DNA from: Aphelenchoides besseyi
Lineage: Eukaryota > Nematoda > Chromadorea > Rhabditida > Aphelenchoididae
Direction: 5' to 3'
Length of the DNA: 64,000 nt
Assembly: GCA_024699855.1 (NCBI GenBank)
Contig: JAMPIQ010000002.1
Span: 9,982,001 to 10,046,000 of the forward strand
Below, in pieces: positions 39,720 through 49,204 of this stretch (positions are counted from its first letter, which is position 1; every line of letters begins with the position of its first letter). Made by a program: the position numbers and the translations under genes. The notes under the pieces were generated by a model. It was not told the origin of the DNA and did no database searches. It worked only from the letters and a program-made list of their open reading frames with translations.

Positions 39720-42320
39720 TTATATTTGCAAAACGGCGTATCCAAATGAGTTGTAGAGAACTTTAAACGGCAACAGTTTGTGATAGTCGGTTTTTTGTTC
39801 TATTGGTTCCAAGAAACGAGAGCAAATAGATGGCTTAGATCGACTGGCCGGATCCACTGTATCCCAAATTCCCAGATATGAGCATTCCGATCTAAATTAA
39901 AACTATAAAACTACAAATCTGTTTGCACGAAATACTTTCGGTGTTCACCACAGTGTTGAGTCTCGAAAACAAAAAAATTTATGCCGAGACTTTTTAGCTT
40001 CTTATGAACTTGTTGCGGACTTTTTCGACTGTATAACGAGTAGACTTCCATTGTTCGGTTCCTAAAGAAGCAAATGGATTAACGGTGTTTTCTATTTCCA
40101 ATTGACCGTATTCCCTCGTCTTCGTAATGTGGATGGTTGAATATTGGACGTAATGTTGTCAGCTTCAAGTTGGCCATCAATGGCATTGAACCAGCAAACA
40201 CGGAATCTTAAACACAATGAACTTTGAATTCAGCTTTTTTGTCACCTTTTTCCGTGTTCTCGCTAATCCATCGGAATAGTCGCTCCTGCATTTCATTGGA
40301 AAACTCGCCGTTAATGGACATTTGTTTTTGAACGTTCTCTTGACCTCTGAATGCAAGAAGTGCAATGCAAAGAACGATTGATGCCTGTTTCCAAGGTAGT
40401 TTACGATTAAAAACAGCGATTTGTAACTAAATTAGAAATATGTACAATTGTCAAGTATCAACTCACATTGGTATTGAAAACAATCGGTAAGACGATGCAC
40501 AGATGTGGAACAGCAAACAGTTTCAAACGCATTATCAGGATTCCCATTAGACTAAAGCAGAGCAATTGACCAGCATTGAAAATAAGCTAAAAATTTAGAC
40601 GATTATCTTAATTGTCATCAAACCTCTGGTCGCTTCTCATTTGGAGTTGGATAGATCCAATTCATCAAAAACAATCTACAACCGTAGACGACAACGAGAA
40701 GCAAAGAAACAATAGCCAAGGGTAGGAGACCAGTAAACGTAATACTTTGCATTGTCTGAATTATGAGTTAACGTATAATAGCAAATACAAACCTCAAAAT
40801 CAACGAAATCAAATTCGGCTGCACACGTATAAAGTCGTGTATGAAAATTAGAATAGTTGGTGAACTTTGAGCGAAGGATATCAAAAACGTGATTGTCATC
40901 CCGAATTCCGCCCCAATTGTTCATGACGTATTTCAGACTAAATGTGAACAACAAGAACGCACAGATCTTGACAATCCGAAAGAGAATCGCAATGTTCGGC
41001 AAACATATAATATGATCCAAGAAAACGATCGTCTACAACAAAATCGTTCGTTTATGGAAGGGAATACAGAACTAACGTAGAACGAAAGGAGTGACGTGAA
41101 GAAAAGTGAGCTAAGAAGCATTGCATTTCCAAAGAGTCCAATGTAGCTGATGACAAATGCGAACTGAATCGTTCGAATGTAGAGAACATCTCGATGAACA
41201 TACCGCGTATAAATGCAACAACCGTCCGACCTTCTTATTTGAGATCAGATTCAACACGTGCGTAGCAAACAAACAACAGATTTGAGTAAAAAGAACAAAA
41301 CCAGAAAACTGAAACACACGAATTGCTGTAAATTACAGGCATTAGATTCCAACCTGCCAAAATAGAATAAAATGTAAAGTTAAAAACGTGAATCCGGCAT
41401 ACGCAAACCAATTAACAGCTTTGGATCTACAAATCAACAATTCTCTCGCAAAAAGTTTTCTTTTTTAGGTACCTGAGAATCAATGTCAGAAAACAAAGTT
41501 GAAGAGCAAAAGTGGGATAACCAAAGGATTCACGCAAAGGTGGAGTCCATTGCACACGTGTAGAATGCCCGTGATTTGCGATGAATGCAGTCGCACTCAA
41601 CAAACCACCAAGATAACTGTTACTAAACATACAAAGATAAGAATTCGATTCAAAAAAGACAAATTTACCTCAACAATGCGCCCATCCAAAAAACCGATGT
41701 TAACACACTTCCAGCAATAGCAAAAACAGCATAAATATAAAAATAATGCATGTTTCCTATTCCTTCGCAACTCATCACTGGTGGTAAATCATTTCCTCGA
41801 CGAACTTGGAAACACGTTTGAAACTCATTACCCGTCCATTGACTAAATCGACGAAACAATCGAAATAGTATGCCCAAGTAAAGCTCAGGATAAAGGTTAA
41901 AACGCTGTAGTGTGTTGATTGTATGTCCGGCTTCGGTAACATTATCACTTGTCATTTCGTAAATTCCGTCAACTAACGAAGGTGCTTCGACCAATGTTTT
42001 GTAGTACGAAAAGTAAAGACCCTAAATTAAGTTCAAAACTATTGAGCAGCCTTATTGTGTAACCATTTCAGTTCGATACGACATCTCTCTTTCCATATCC
42101 GAAAGATGGGAAAAGAATCGATCGTTCTCGAACAATGTGAACAAATAAATAGAATGAGGTATCCAAAATAACATTCCTAAACTAATCACTTTAAAACCCT
42201 AGTAAATAGCAAACCAATTGATATGAATAGCCATGGACGAAATGTATAGACAGCAAGCGCTTCACTTTCAGCTGATTTTGGTGCGCCGAGATTCTCCAAA
42301 TTCTTTTTTCGTTTCGTCAT
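39720..42320 (-). CDS. dpy-19: DPY-19 family protein C-mannosyltransferase
   Basis: A multipass ER membrane enzyme that adds mannose to the first Trp of WxxW/WxxC motifs, mainly in thrombospondin repeats. The ATG at 42320 (MTKRKKNLENLG) is followed by the first membrane helix. Family signatures follow in order: FENDRFFSHLSDMEREMSYR, GLYFSYYKTLVEAPS, NVTEAGHTINTLQRFNLYPE, CEGIGNMHYFYIYAVF, several hydrophobic helices, GIRDDNHVFDILRSKF, and a luminal C-terminal domain (INFFVFETQHC, LGIWDTVDPASRSKPSIC). It ends FGYAVLQI at TAA 39720-39722. Introns are about 40-60 bp. A start further upstream near 42440 is open but lacks family resemblance. Confidence 0.88.
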
Positions 42321-42714
42321 TTTGTTTACAATAAAATCACCAGTCGAACAGGTTCTAGGTTGGTACCTTCGCAAAAATCGTCGGTGCGTCGTGTCTTGCT
42401 CTGTGCGCTTGTGTTTCACTTCACCAATTGCTTGGATCAACTCATTCGCAAAATGAACAGAAGCAAATAAACGTTCCGAAATGTAAGATAATGTAACACG
42501 GTGAAGTATTCGTACGTTACCTAGAGTCTTGAATACGAAATGAGCAAATTACTTCAAATTAGACAGAAAATCGGAAATACATGAATCAAAGTAGTCGAAT
42601 GCCAACAATAACCAGTGGAAAGCGATTGCTAAGGGATCGTTGTGTACGAAGTAAGTTGTCTGAGCAAAACTCAGTTGCTAATGCCTTTCGTCCAGCGTTG
42701 AAAGCCTGGTCTTC
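42321..42714. other. Intergenic between DPY-19 and the bHLH-like locus
   Basis: No gene recognised; it probably contains the DPY-19 promoter. Confidence 0.45.
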
Positions 42715-43049
42715 TAAAATCTAAGATAAGACTGATACATTGGTTTTCGTTTACTTTGTGTTTCCGCCAAAAGGAGTTTGCCTTTCGGCTCCAAAATTTC
42801 CGTTTGGAGCTTTTTGATCGTCTTTCGCGCTTGCTCCAGAATGTCCGCTTGTTGCATTTGGACTTCAAGATGAAGCTCAATTTGCTCGATGACGCTTCGA
42901 AGCTCCTGGTACTCCGTTTGAAGTCTTTAACGACGAAGGGTTTTGCGGTTGCTCTTGCTCATCTAAAAGAAATACAATAGAAATTTTAAAAATACGCTTA
43001 CCTTTGAATGATGAGGCTTCTCGTTAGAATTGTTTTGGTGCTTGGACAT
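42715..43049 (-). pseudogene. bHLH (Hairy/HES-like) transcription factor with in-frame stop in the basic region
   Basis: Exon 1 (43049-43002) encodes MSKHQNNSNEKPHHSK, and a GTAAGC...TTTTAG intron joins exon 2 in phase. The frame reads MSKSNRKTLRR, hits TAA at 42929-42927, then continues without interruption as RLQTEYQELRSVIEQIELHL and QQADILEQARKTIKKLQTEI to KSKRK-like residues and a TAG at 42715. The pattern basic region, helix, loop, (K/Q)ADILExAxxxIxxLQ is that of Hairy/E(spl)-type bHLH proteins. The stop would need only TAA from CAA. Alternatives: a sequencing error, stop readthrough, or an N-terminally different transcript starting downstream. There is no Orange domain or WRPW end. Confidence 0.5.
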
Positions 43050-44301
43050 ATTGATTTTTATTAGAGTTCGAAACGGCGTACTGCCGACTGATAGCTATTG
43101 TTTATATGCAGCTTTGGAGCTGCCAGTTGACACGCCTCAGTTCATCTAATAAAATTGATTGGAACTTCAAGGTATTTTCGTTTTTAATGTCTAATTGACG
43201 TTCGCAACCCAAAATGCGCCGAAGGAATGACTGCTGATTGGTAGCATTGTTGTCGCGAGTTATCGTGGCGACCGTCGGGCCAATCAAAACATCGGTCGAG
43301 TTGGAAAACACTAGCAATTTGAATTGTAAATTGAACAGGGGGATCAGTGACTGTATAAGCTTGTAGTTAACAGAAGAACAATAAACACTATTGCACTCTA
43401 AACCCTGTGAATATCAACGAAATTCAATCGGCCAATGAGCTACAATACACAACACCCCCCATTCCCTTGTTTGACACGTCCATCGCGCAAATCGATGTAT
43501 CTTGGAGATTCTGGCAACAACTAGTGCTCAAATTGTTTTAACAGATAGCTTAAAGGTTTAGCTATTCAAGGTGTTCAAACTCGTAGCTACCGGATAACTG
43601 AGACAGAAATGAGAGCAATTTAAAGTCGAACAATTTGTCGAAAATCGCTCTAAATTGCAAACGTTTGTTGAGCTCTTCGTGTCGATGATGGGGAGCTGTA
43701 ATTTGGCACACTTCTTATGGAGCTAAAAAGATTATAATTCTAGGAATTTTGAGAGCTGAGGTTGATCGAGGGCAAAATTGCAATCTAAAACACACTCAAA
43801 AACTGAGTCTCGTGAACTTGCCTGTAACAACGATATTAGTTGGTCTCAATCGCTGTAATTTGCGGGACAACTACACAATATTGGATTAATTTGTGGTGGT
43901 TACTGCATGTTGATCGATTTAATACTTGCAGAAATCGAACTTCACGTCTACGGCTTGAGATAAGGAAAAGTAAGAAGCACAATTGCTTTCATATCTTAAC
44001 TTCTAGTCGTCAAATGTTAATGAACTTCCAGCCACGTTGAATCAGTCAATATCTTAACATCTAGAGTTCTGATCAAACGTTTTTAGTGGCCATCAAAAAA
44101 CACTCTCCAAGTGATTGGTTCATTGATCGAAAATTCGAAATCCCTACGTGAAAAAAGCAACCGGATCTTCAGGTCATTTCATTCGAAGTTGTACGGGTAG
44201 CTGCTACTACCGCCTGATCGCTGATCGTGTCAACTTGTTGGGTCGGATGTAAACCCGAAAAAGCAGTCGATTCGGCCATTTTACTCGCTCTTTCTTTTCT
44301 C
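43050..44301. other. Intergenic, possible small minus-strand ORF
   Basis: A 71-codon minus frame (43317-43102; CERQLDIKNENTLKFQSIL, ending LQSCI) looks protein-like but has no ATG at its start and no recognised domain. The remaining roughly 1 kb holds only short frames up to the palindrome arm. Confidence 0.3.
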
Positions 44302-46099
44302 CATTTGCTCTTGAATTCTGTTCAGTGGATCAGAGTACAGATTTTTTACTGTCTAGTTTTCGATTGGGACTGGAAGGGATAATTGAATTGATGATTGTAG
44401 TGTAGTGTATTCGAAGGGTGTTATTAGAGAAGATTCAGGCAATCCTCCTGTAGTGAGATCGATGTCGTTCTTCTTCATCTGCAATGCTTCCAAGGAATCT
44501 CAAGTAAACGTCGCAGCATCTAGCCACTTGTTTTCAATCTATGGTCGTTAAAAAACCATCACTCCGAGCTTCTGCATTCAATAGTTCAAACAGAAGCTAC
44601 TCCAGTTTTGCCATCGTATATTCTGGAATGCGATTACTGCGAGTTTATAAGCAATGTCCAACGATGGTCATTTGTGTTGTTTGGACGCAAGGAGAAATGC
44701 AAATGGCGTGCCAACTAGCTTCGCACAATAAAAGACGGAGCTACCTCGTTTCGTGATCGGGCGCCATCGTCGTTCAGATGGTCAGTCGCCGTTTTTCTTC
44801 ATGACCAAGCAACCGGTTGCCATCTTTTTCTCCGCTTTGTTCTAATCTCCGTCGTTTTGATTTCGTTTACCCAACGATTTCTCCTGCTTGCTTAATCTGA
44901 AGTTCACAGTCACCTATCCAGTGGTCATCTGATGCTCTAATCTTGATTGCCTTATGTCGCTTTCCTCCGCGTTGGTCAAGAATTGTGTTCACTGTTGTTG
45001 CAGCTTGTTGTTATGCTTTCTTCCCATTTCCTACGCATTTCAATTTGTTGTTTGGGTTTGTTAAGTCAAGTTTGAGCTTGTGAATAAATCTACGACTGTC
45101 GTTGTCATCATTCTTTTTGTTAACAGAGATCGAAGAAAACTTGGAGACTTCGATTTGAATAAATCTTAGGAATCTTGTAAGAGAGTGTTATCCACTTATT
45201 CGCTTGGAGTTTCGTGATCTTGTCTAGTGAACTGAACGCCGCCGCTCCACTTTCGCACGACAATGAGTAAGTGGCCAAAATGATTCCAATCACATTGAAG
45301 ATCGACGTGACGCTCGGAACAAACTAAAAGCCAAAAAGAAAAGCAATTTCAAAGAATTCGAACCTACAAACATGAAAACCGAATGTACGACCATAGAAAC
45401 AAGAAGCATCCAAGCTCTCGATTCCCTTCAGCATCCCATGATACAACGAGTAGTCGCAGTCAAGCGACGGGAACAACGAGTTCTCGTCCAAAGTTTCGGT
45501 CAAAAGCACGACATGAACCAACGACTCGACATTTCGCTGTCGCTCTTTTCGAACTGACCTGTTGAAATGGAAGAGCGAAGAATCGCAACATAATATTCCA
45601 GGTCTTTGCAAACGGTCGTCGATTGGAACAAGACTACTACGGGTTTCATAGCACTTCTTCAATTCAGCCACCAAATGCAAAGCGACCATATCGCAAACAC
45701 AAATCGATGATCTGAACAAACGGAATGAGTCATTCCTGAAGCTTTCGATTACCGAAATCCACTTCCCGGTGTGTGTTCGTCATAATTGCATTTTCGTGCA
45801 GCCTCTTGCATCTTCAGCATCAAATCTGAAATCAGCGATCTTTCGAATGGACGATGTCAACAGTTGTTACCGTTGATCATTTCGCTGCAACATTCGGCGA
45901 TTCGCTGATAGTACATGGATTTGGTTCGATTCGCGTGGAAGTAGACGTGATTCTCGTCGGCCAGCGAAACCCCATGAAGTCATTTCGAACACGAGGAAAT
46001 CAGATTACCAGTTTGAGCAAACGGAAAACTCCATCACGCTCCACGAGAATTCGCGGTTCGACTTCAACTTTGCGCGAACGACCGTTGGAATGTCGTTGC
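44302..46099 (+). repeat. Left arm of a 6.7-kb inverted repeat (palindrome)
   Basis: 1,798 bp that reappear as the reverse complement at 49205-51002. Paired positions sum to 95304 at every point checked (44302/51002, 44541/50763, 45324/49980, 45854/49450, 46099/49205), so there is no net indel. Four predicted peptides in the arm are identical letter for letter in the other arm, so identity is near 100%. Just outside the outer edge the two sequences remain similar but diverge over about 40 bp. Confidence 0.95.
45120..45916 (-). pseudogene. Hormone-sensitive lipase N-terminal fragment, left copy
   Basis: Mirror image of the gene at 49388-50184: four exons, about 220 residues, transcribed away from the spacer. 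It contains the HSL_N signature CFYGRTFGFHFVPSVTSIFN and ESGAAAFSSLDKITKLQANK, then stops. The alpha/beta-hydrolase catalytic half is absent from the window. The identical exon structure and sequence in the other arm shows a recent copy or ongoing gene conversion. It could be a truncated expressed protein or a pseudogene. Confidence 0.6.
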
Positions 46100-46352
46100 G
46101 ATGAGTTTCCGTTTGCATCGAGTCGGCTGGAACACACAAACGTATGATAAACCATCAGATGTTCATGACGCGCCATTTCATTTCAACGGCTTCGAATATC
46201 GAACAACAATCAGCAAGCATTTTTGTTTATTGGTATAAAAACATAATAAAAAGTTCAAGTCAGTTACAAACAATCACCAACGAAAATGAGATAAATAGCA
46301 ACGTGGGTCCATTGAACTTGCGGCGAACAACAATGTGACATTCAGTGAAGGT

Positions 46353-46881
46353 TTAAGCGCCGGCCGCGGCCGCTTTCGGGCCACTCATATAACGGTAGTA
46401 ATATTTCAAAGCGGGAATTCCCCAGTTGTACATGGCCTGCAAATCATGAATGAACGTCCAATTGAAGTTCGATTACCGTGTTGAAATCCCAAAATTTATC
46501 TAGCACACTTTTCGGCAGCTCGCTGTTTATGTGTTCCGTGTCGTTGTTGGATTGCAACGTACGTTCCACCTTGCCAAGGAATTGGACCATTTCGCGGAAA
46601 GCGGCTTCGTAGAATTCGAGGACGAAATGGTCAAACATTTCATCGGATGGACATTCGTACATTCTGCGGAACAAGTCAGAATACATAAGAAGATTGCCTT
46701 GATGGAAGCGAAAAAATTCGCTTGCGAATTCATTGAGCGGCAATATTTCAGCCACAAACAAATTGACAACGTCGCCCACTCGCATGTCTTCCACTAAACA
46801 TGAAATTTCATTACGAATTAGAATGTCGAACTAACTGTCAGAAAGACCTGCGAAGCCGGAGTTTTGGACGTTGTTGTTCAT
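46353..46881 (-). CDS. Spacer gene A, small protein of an unrecognised family
   Basis: Three exons (46881-46836, 46793-46477, 46436-46353), all in phase, give about 148 residues. The start is MNNNVQNSGFAGLSD, the middle is helical and acidic (VVNLFVAEILPLNEFASEFF, YECPSDEMFDHFV), and the end is FNTAMYNWGIPALKYYY followed by an Ala-rich tip. The last exon aligns with that of gene B (FN...NWGIPAL versus FN...NFGIKAM), and the first seven residues and 5' flank are shared with gene B. I do not recognise the family. The consistent splicing and the paralogue support a real gene. Confidence 0.6.
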
Positions 46882-46969
46882 TTTGGTGGCGAGTTTTGGA
46901 TAAAACAGATCGACTGCAAATAAAAAGTTCACGATATAACACGTAAGTCGGAGTTTTCGCGCCAACACG
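46862..46969 (-). repeat. Conserved 5' block of gene A (direct repeat copy 1)
   Basis: About 105 bp covering the first codons and upstream leader of gene A, roughly 90% identical and in the same orientation as 48431-48539. It includes the shared GAGTTTTCGCGCCAACACG-type run at its far end. It may be a shared promoter or leader. Confidence 0.8.
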
Positions 46970-47719
46970 ATTTTTGCACTACAAAAGTAAACGTCTCTGA
47001 GCCAATTCCAGAGAATAATCACAGACTGAACGATTTGTTCTGAGTGGCTTTGTTTCTTCAATATCCAAACCAACGACCAAAGGGCGTGTTAAAGACAGTA
47101 ACCGATTGGCGGAGAGGAAGGGCGCCGACAACAAGGTCATTGGCCCAGACTCCTATTTTCGAAAGAACAAAGGATGGTGATTACGCAAATCAGCGAGCCG
47201 CTTGAATTCTGCCCTTAGGAAGTGTGATGCGACAATCGGTGACGCCGCGTGAACGGCGCGCAAAAACAACAGTTTTCGCTAATTGCCCACAGCTAACGCC
47301 GTCGGTATTCGGTGGTTTCAAGATACGTATTTTTGCTTGGCAGTCGAAAACAATGATTGGCGCGGAACATTGGTAGAGTTTTGGGGAAGAGAGCCAAGAC
47401 GAACCTTCGGACGATTAAGCGCTGATATGTCGACGTAAACCATCGACGATGAAAACACGAGGATGAGCAAGAGACAACACGGTACCGAGTGCATAAGCCA
47501 AAGAAATCGACGCATAATTGAACTTCGACGATCGCTTTTCATCGCCGACAATCGCAACCCAAGAATTCGATTTTGTTGCTCTGAAACGCCAGAGGCTCAG
47601 TTCTTCTATTCGATTAACGAAGCGGTTGAAGTTGTAAATTTTATTTCTTTTACAATTCGCTGTTGGTTTCGTTTGAAAAGTTTACTCATAGACAAAAAAC
47701 TTAAAGCTTGGAGACATAA

Positions 47720-48450
47720 TCAGTAGCTTTCATCAGGATCGTCGTGTTCGGCCGAAGAAGTTGAAGGCGGTTCGGGATCGCCCAGAGCCGAGAAGACTGC
47801 GTGCATTGCTTTGATTCCAAAATTGTGAGTAAGCTGAAAATGAAAGGATCGGCTTCGTATCTAACATAAACAACCAAATTGAATCCACGGAGTTGTTGTA
47901 AATCTGTCAGTAATGGCTTCCGATTCACGAAATCGTCCGGATCTCCGTAACCCATCTCGAGCAATGATCGATCGCGTTCGAACACCTCAGCGGCACCACC
48001 GAATATCGCTATCACAAGGTTACTGATCGCGTCGGCCATCTGATCCTCAGTTGAAACCGCTGGTACGGCTAAATCGCAAGGTAAGATTTTATAGTGATAA
48101 TTCTGAAGTTTGTGTGATCACGTGTCTTTGAGGTTTGATATCAAAAGACCAAGTTAAAGCCCCAAGGAAAATGATCGATTACTCGGATTCTCATAAAAAG
48201 TGGTCATTTTTTGAGTCGCTTTGTAGTTTAAAATGAACATTCATTACTTACTGTTGAGTGTCGACGATGAGGGACCCGCGTAATCGTCGCTGTCGAGCGT
48301 GTTGTTTTGAGCGAATAACGGAGTTGGTTGAACCGTTTGGTTCGGGACGATGTTCTCTTGATCATCAGTCGAATTGCGACTGTTCGCAAAGCCGCACGAC
48401 GACGCGAACGGCGTAAGGACGTCATTTCTGTTTCGGACGTTGCTGTTCAT
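47720..48450 (-). CDS. Spacer gene B, paralogue of gene A
   Basis: Three exons (48450-48252, 48068-47872, 47833-47720) joined in phase, with a 38-bp second intron. About 169 residues. It starts MNSNVRN like gene A, then has a longer Asn/Ser/Thr-rich disordered N-terminus, a helical segment (DAISNLVIAIFGGAAEVFE), LQQLRGFNLV, and a final exon LTHNFGIKAMHAVFSALGDP with an acidic tail ending DDPDESY. Similarity to gene A is at the two ends and in exon number; the middle has diverged strongly. Function unknown. Confidence 0.6.
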
Positions 48451-48539
48451 TTTGTTGGCGAGTTTTGGGATTAAACAGATGAACTGCAAATAAAAAGTTC
48501 GCGATATAACACATAAGTCGGAGTTTTCGCGCCAACACG
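48431..48539 (-). repeat. Conserved 5' block of gene B (direct repeat copy 2)
   Basis: Second copy of the block at 46862-46969, same orientation, with a few substitutions and small indels. It spans the gene B start codon and leader. Confidence 0.8.
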
Positions 48540-48810
48540 TAGAGGTGATCTTCAAGAAACAACCGGAAATCAGAAGTTGGCGCAGATAACAACAAAAACT
48601 AAGTGAGGGATACAATGGAATTGTTCTCACACTATTTAAGCGTCTTGTAAACAATGCCGACAAACACGCGAAGAAAACGAACGACGACTCGATCGATGGT
48701 CTTTCGGCGGTTCAAAGTCTGCGGTCGACACTTCGAAAGTCGACGGCTGCTCACAAAACTGAGTTGAGCCGAACGCTTGTAAGATTGAGCGAAAAAAACG
48801 GCTCCAATCA

Positions 48811-49023
48811 CTAGACACACCAAGAGGTGTGAAAAAGTTGCACAAAAGTGCCGCTGCTTCTACTGCGTCTAATACAATGCGAAATCGGTGGTTTCCATTC
48901 GCCATTCACACACTTGGCCTCCGAAGAACCACGCAACTGTTTCATGAAGTTGCGTTCACAGCTGAACAGCAACTTTGCTCCCTCTTCAATAGCGCGTTTA
49001 ACTGCTCTTCTAATCCAACTCAT
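48811..49023 (-). CDS. Possible sushi/CCP domain fragment
   Basis: A short open frame from ATG 49023 (MSWIRRAVKRAIEEG) containing AKLLFSCERNF, then SSEAKCVNGEWKPPISHC. The spacing Cys...Cys-x-x-Gly-x-Trp...Pro-x-x-x-Cys is that of the second half of a sushi (complement control) module. The first cysteine pair and flanking modules are not evident, and no signal peptide is seen, so this is probably one exon or a relic of an extracellular protein. Confidence 0.3.
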   Translation of the reverse strand: MSWIRRAVKRAIEEGAKLLFSCERNFMKQLRGSSEAKCVNGEWKPPISHCIRRSRSSGTFVQLFHTSWCV

Positions 49024-49204
49024 TTTGAAAGCTCTGATTAAAAACAACGGATTCACGATTCCGCGATGCAATGCAGTTCAGATTTCCTACAAACGAATTT
49101 GAAGTCGAGATTAGTTCTCGATTACTTGGTACTGTGGATTTCGGCGGGATTTGAGGTTCCAGTTATCTGAAAGGGCAAGTGATGTTGATTGTTGTTGTCT
49201 TATA

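Larger units (their letters stand above)
46100..49204. other. Spacer of the inverted repeat
   Basis: 3,105 bp of single-copy sequence between the arms. It contains paralogous genes A and B (minus strand) with their shared 5' block, a sushi-like frame, and a minus frame at 47318-47557 with a signal-peptide-like run (PCCLLLILVFSSSMVYV) that I cannot support further. Confidence 0.8.

Noticed and set aside
39434..39766. Plus-strand 110-codon ORF
   Set aside because: Antisense to the end of the DPY-19 gene and the short gap beside it; no motif.
42671..42880. Minus ORF rich in Arg/Lys/Ser over the bHLH exon
   Set aside because: Out-of-frame reading of the coiled/HLH exon; the alternative frame gives a coherent helix-loop-helix.
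44541..44756. 71-codon ORF present in both palindrome arms (also 50548-50763 minus)
   Set aside because: Identity between arms follows from the palindrome itself and does not support coding; no domain or splice partners.
45854..46147. 97-codon ORF in the left arm and its right-arm twin (49163-49450)
   Set aside because: Antisense to the first HSL-fragment exon; Arg/Ser/Thr-rich shadow frame.
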